A stretch of 9,319 nt of DNA from an uncultured Novosphingobium sp. Lineage in GTDB: Bacteria > Pseudomonadota > Alphaproteobacteria > Sphingomonadales > Sphingomonadaceae. Position numbers and translations under genes: made by a program. The DNA lies in the NCBI GenBank assembly GCA_946886075.1, contig CAMPHR010000068.1, positions 1 to 9,319 on the forward strand. Reading direction: 5' to 3'. The notes under the pieces were generated by a model that did not search any database, was not told the origin of the DNA, and saw only the letters and a program-made list of their open reading frames with translations. Positions 7,340 through 9,319 of the stretch are shown here, piece after piece. How positions within the stretch are numbered: position 1 is the stretch's first letter; the number at the start of each line of letters is the position of its first letter.

Positions 7340-8221
7340 ATGCGTGAACCCAGTGCCCGGACCAGTCGGCTCGCCATAGCCGCGGGGTTAGCCGCTTTCA
7401 TCGCCATCGGCGCGGGCGGCTTCCTGCTCGGCCGCGCCACCGCGCCAAAGGCTCCGCCGCCCGCTCCCGCGCCCGTCGCAGTCATCCCCCCGCCCTTCCC
7501 GGTCCAGCCGCAAACGCCCCGCCTCTGGGGCCGCGCGGAGATGGCCGACCTTGCCCGCCGCACTGCCGATGCGCTCTCGTCAGGCAAGCCGCTCCCGCCA
7601 GATGTCGCGAGCGTCGTGGGCCAACGGTTCGACCTCGCTCTCCCTTTCGGCTGCTCCGGCCCAGCCGCCAAGGACAGCGCCGCCCCCATGCGCTGGCGCT
7701 ATGACGAAGCGGCAGGCGTGCTGCGCGTCCACGTCATGCCGATCGCGTGGAAAGCCGCCGACTTCGCCCTTCCCGCCGAAGGGGAAGGCCATGATGCCGA
7801 GGGTTTCTGGATGGACCGCCCCTGGTCGACCAGCGACGAATGCCCCGCCGCGCCCGAAGCTCCATCTCCCGAACAGCCGGAAGACCCCAAGCCAGTACCT
7901 GACCGCACCCTAGCCCTCGCGCAATTCGGCCAGAATGACGGCAACGACCTGTGGCGCCATGGCCGCCCCTTCGAAAAGGTGCTGCGGCTCGCCCCGGAAG
8001 ATTTCACCTCCGCGCGCGGGCTAAGGCTCCGCCTCATCGGCCGTATCGAGCAGGTGCCCGGCAACGGCCCCGTCCATTGCACCCAGCCGCTCGGACCTGA
8101 ACAGCGCCCCCGCTGCGTCCTCGCCGTCTCCCTTGCCGAAGTGCGCATGGAGCTACCCGGAACCGATGCCCCCATCGCTATCTGGGACAATCGCAGCGCA
8201 ACCGGCTCAGCCGGGCACTGA
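7340..8221 (+). CDS. Membrane-anchored, probably periplasmic protein of unknown function
   Basis: I do not recognise this family. The 293-residue product has a short basic N-terminus, one hydrophobic helix (about 11-31), a proline- and alanine-rich linker (35-60), and a soluble region with a second proline-rich break (169-188). This layout fits a protein anchored in the inner membrane with its body in the periplasm. The soluble part has exactly four cysteines (105, 168, 247, 259), enough for two disulfides, and aromatic patches such as RWRYDE (118-123) and GFWMDRPW (155-162). ATG 7340 is the first in-frame ATG that does not run antisense through the permease gene; no Shine-Dalgarno sequence is visible at normal spacing. 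The frame stays open back to 7040, but that part is the shadow of the minus-strand gene. It is transcribed away from the permease. Confidence 0.8.
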   Translation: MREPSARTSRLAIAAGLAAFIAIGAGGFLLGRATAPKAPPPAPAPVAVIPPPFPVQPQTPRLWGRAEMADLARRTADALSSGKPLPPDVASVVGQRFDLALPFGCSGPAAKDSAAPMRWRYDEAAGVLRVHVMPIAWKAADFALPAEGEGHDAEGFWMDRPWSTSDECPAAPEAPSPEQPEDPKPVPDRTLALAQFGQNDGNDLWRHGRPFEKVLRLAPEDFTSARGLRLRLIGRIEQVPGNGPVHCTQPLGPEQRPRCVLAVSLAEVRMELPGTDAPIAIWDNRSATGSAGH

Positions 8222-8230
8222 AAGCCACCC

Positions 8231-8270
8231 GTTCACCCGATCTCGCACGCTGCATCGCCCGGGCGTGAAC
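8231..8270. other. Inverted repeat between the unknown gene and the SDR gene
   Basis: GTTCACCCG (8231-8239) and CGGGCGTGAAC (8260-8270) pair through GTTCAC/GTGAAC and CCG/CGG with a 2-nt bulge. It starts 10 bp after the upstream stop and could be that gene's transcript end, although no T tract follows. Its right arm overlaps a possible promoter for the next gene, so an operator role is an alternative. Confidence 0.3.
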
Positions 8271-8291
8271 CATCTCCCCTGCCCATGTGTT
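8266..8291 (+). promoter_or_regulatory. Weak match to an EcfG general-stress promoter
   Basis: TGAAC (8266-8270), a 17-bp spacer and TGTT (8288-8291) resemble the alphaproteobacterial EcfG consensus GGAAC-N16/17-CGTT with one mismatch in each box. Transcription would start just before the ribosome-binding site of the SDR gene, leaving a very short leader. The match is poor enough to arise by chance; the stress-type identity of the gene is the reason to list it. Confidence 0.2.
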
Positions 8292-8313
8292 GGCCGGGAA
8301 AAGGAGATGCGCC

Positions 8314-9180
8314 ATGCCCGACACCCAGTCCGACAATCATGAGGAAATGATCCACGAAGACGGCTTGCCCGGCCACGAAAGCAAGCTGGAGCCCAAGCCC
8401 GAATGGGAACCCCGCTACCCCGGCTCAGGCCGCCTCGCTGGCAAAGTCGCCCTCATCACCGGCGCTGACAGCGGCATCGGCCGCGCCGTCGCCGCCCTCT
8501 ACGCCCGCGAAGGCGCCGACGTCGCCATTCTCTACCTCTGCGAACATGACGACGCGAAGAAAACCGCCCAGATCGTCGAAGCCGAAGGCCAACAGGCCCT
8601 CACCATCGCCGGAGACATCGGCGAGAAATCCTTCTGCGACGACGCCGTCAAACAGGTGATCGACCGCTTCGGCCGCCTCGACATCCTCGTCAACAATGCC
8701 GGTGAACAACATCCCGACCAGGACATAACCGACATCACCGAAGAACAGCTGCGGCGCACCTTTCAAACCAACATCTTCGGCATGTTCTTCCTCACCCAAG
8801 CCGCCCGCCCGCACCTCAAGAAGGGCGCGGCGATCGTCAATTGCACCAGCGTCACCATGTATCAGGGCTCATCGGAACTGCTGGACTATAGCAGCACCAA
8901 AGGCGCCATCACCGCCTTCACCCGCAGCCTGTCGGAAAATCTCGTAAAAGACGGCATCCGCGTCAACGCCGTGGCCCCCGGCCCCATCTGGACCCCGCTC
9001 AACCCGTCAGGCGGCGCAAGCCCCAAAAAGCTCGAACATTTCGGCGAGTCCGTCCCCATGGGCCGCCCCGGCCAACCCAACGAAGTAGCCCCCGCCTTCC
9101 TGTTCCTCGCCTGCGAGGATAGCAGCTACATGTCCGGCCAGGTCCTGCATCCGAACGGCGGGACGATCGTGAATGGGTAG
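8314..9180 (+). CDS. Stress-type SDR family oxidoreductase (YghA / GSP39-like)
   Basis: This is an NAD(P)-dependent short-chain dehydrogenase of the long-N-terminus subfamily that includes E. coli YghA and Bacillus general stress protein 39-like enzymes; the natural substrate is unclear. The 288-residue product has the subfamily N-terminal lead (LPGHESKLEPKP, 18-29), the cofactor motif TGADSGIG (49-56), GDI (100-102), NNAGEQH (127-133), and the catalytic Ser179, Tyr192 and Lys196 in the YSSTK form. The conserved PGPIWTPLNPS (222-232) and C-terminal GQVLHPNGG (275-283) are also typical. ATG 8314 is chosen because AAGGAG (8301-8306) lies seven bases upstream; a GTG at 8287 would extend the frame but has no such site. 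It probably acts in the cytoplasm. It stands alone, 92 bp after the preceding gene. The family is certain and the stress role is inferred from relatives. Confidence 0.95.
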   Translation: MPDTQSDNHEEMIHEDGLPGHESKLEPKPEWEPRYPGSGRLAGKVALITGADSGIGRAVAALYAREGADVAILYLCEHDDAKKTAQIVEAEGQQALTIAGDIGEKSFCDDAVKQVIDRFGRLDILVNNAGEQHPDQDITDITEEQLRRTFQTNIFGMFFLTQAARPHLKKGAAIVNCTSVTMYQGSSELLDYSSTKGAITAFTRSLSENLVKDGIRVNAVAPGPIWTPLNPSGGASPKKLEHFGESVPMGRPGQPNEVAPAFLFLACEDSSYMSGQVLHPNGGTIVNG

Positions 9181-9194
9181 GTAAATAACTCATT

Positions 9195-9247
9195 CCCTCT
9201 CCCCTTCAGGGGAGAGGGTGCCGAGCGCAGCGAAGGCGGGAGAGGGG
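9195..9247. repeat. Hairpin-forming dispersed repeat after the SDR gene
   Basis: CCCTCTCCCC (9195-9204) pairs with GGGGAGAGGG (9209-9218) around a tiny loop, followed by a spacer and a second GGGAGAGGGG (9238-9247). Elements of this form, with the GCCGAGCGCAGCGAAGG spacer, are recalled as common intergenic repeats in Proteobacteria. It starts 14 bp after the SDR stop and could also end that transcript. Only one copy lies in the window. Confidence 0.6.
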
Positions 9248-9266
9248 ACTTAAAGCACAACTGCTG

Positions 9267-9319
<53 letters not shown>

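Overview
The window looks like ordinary chromosomal DNA from a sphingomonad (Sphingomonadaceae, Alphaproteobacteria; Sphingobium or Sphingomonas-like). The reasons are the high GC content with strongly C-ending codons, the alphaproteobacterial form of MetK, the lnt-metK-(...)-trmB gene order, and a dispersed intergenic repeat of a type common in sphingomonads (about 2303-2329). The last 52 bases are a pure G run, which is best read as a sequencing or assembly artefact at a contig end. The first base lies inside a gene, so this may be a complete short contig.

Layout, left to right. Bases 1-912 (+) hold the C-terminal two thirds of lnt (apolipoprotein N-acyltransferase). A 59-bp gap with a perfect AT-rich dyad leads into metK (972-2177, +; S-adenosylmethionine synthetase). 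A 296-bp spacer follows, with a terminator-like hairpin and the sphingomonad repeat. Next come an EamA/DMT-family permease (2474-3370, +) and trmB (3412-4107, +; tRNA m7G46 methyltransferase, a consumer of SAM). A small unknown protein (4202-4459, +) precedes a 292-bp leader rich in potential RNA structure, then nhaA (4752-5948, +; Na+/H+ antiporter). An SLC13/CitMHS-type permease (7236-5926, -) overlaps the end of nhaA tail to tail by 23 bp. A 103-bp divergent region separates it from a membrane-anchored, probably periplasmic protein of unknown function (7340-8221, +). The last gene is a stress-type short-chain dehydrogenase (8314-9180, +), followed by a hairpin repeat and the G run.

Functional threads. 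MetK makes SAM and TrmB uses it. NhaA exports Na+ (or Li+), and the adjacent SLC13-type carrier may couple solute uptake to Na+ or H+. The SDR belongs to a subfamily often linked to general stress. No defence system, mobile element, CRISPR array or biosynthetic cluster is visible, and no wholly new system can be claimed. The items most worth checking are regulatory: a candidate ArsR/SahR-type operator before metK, and a candidate riboswitch leader with a ribosome-binding-site hairpin before nhaA.
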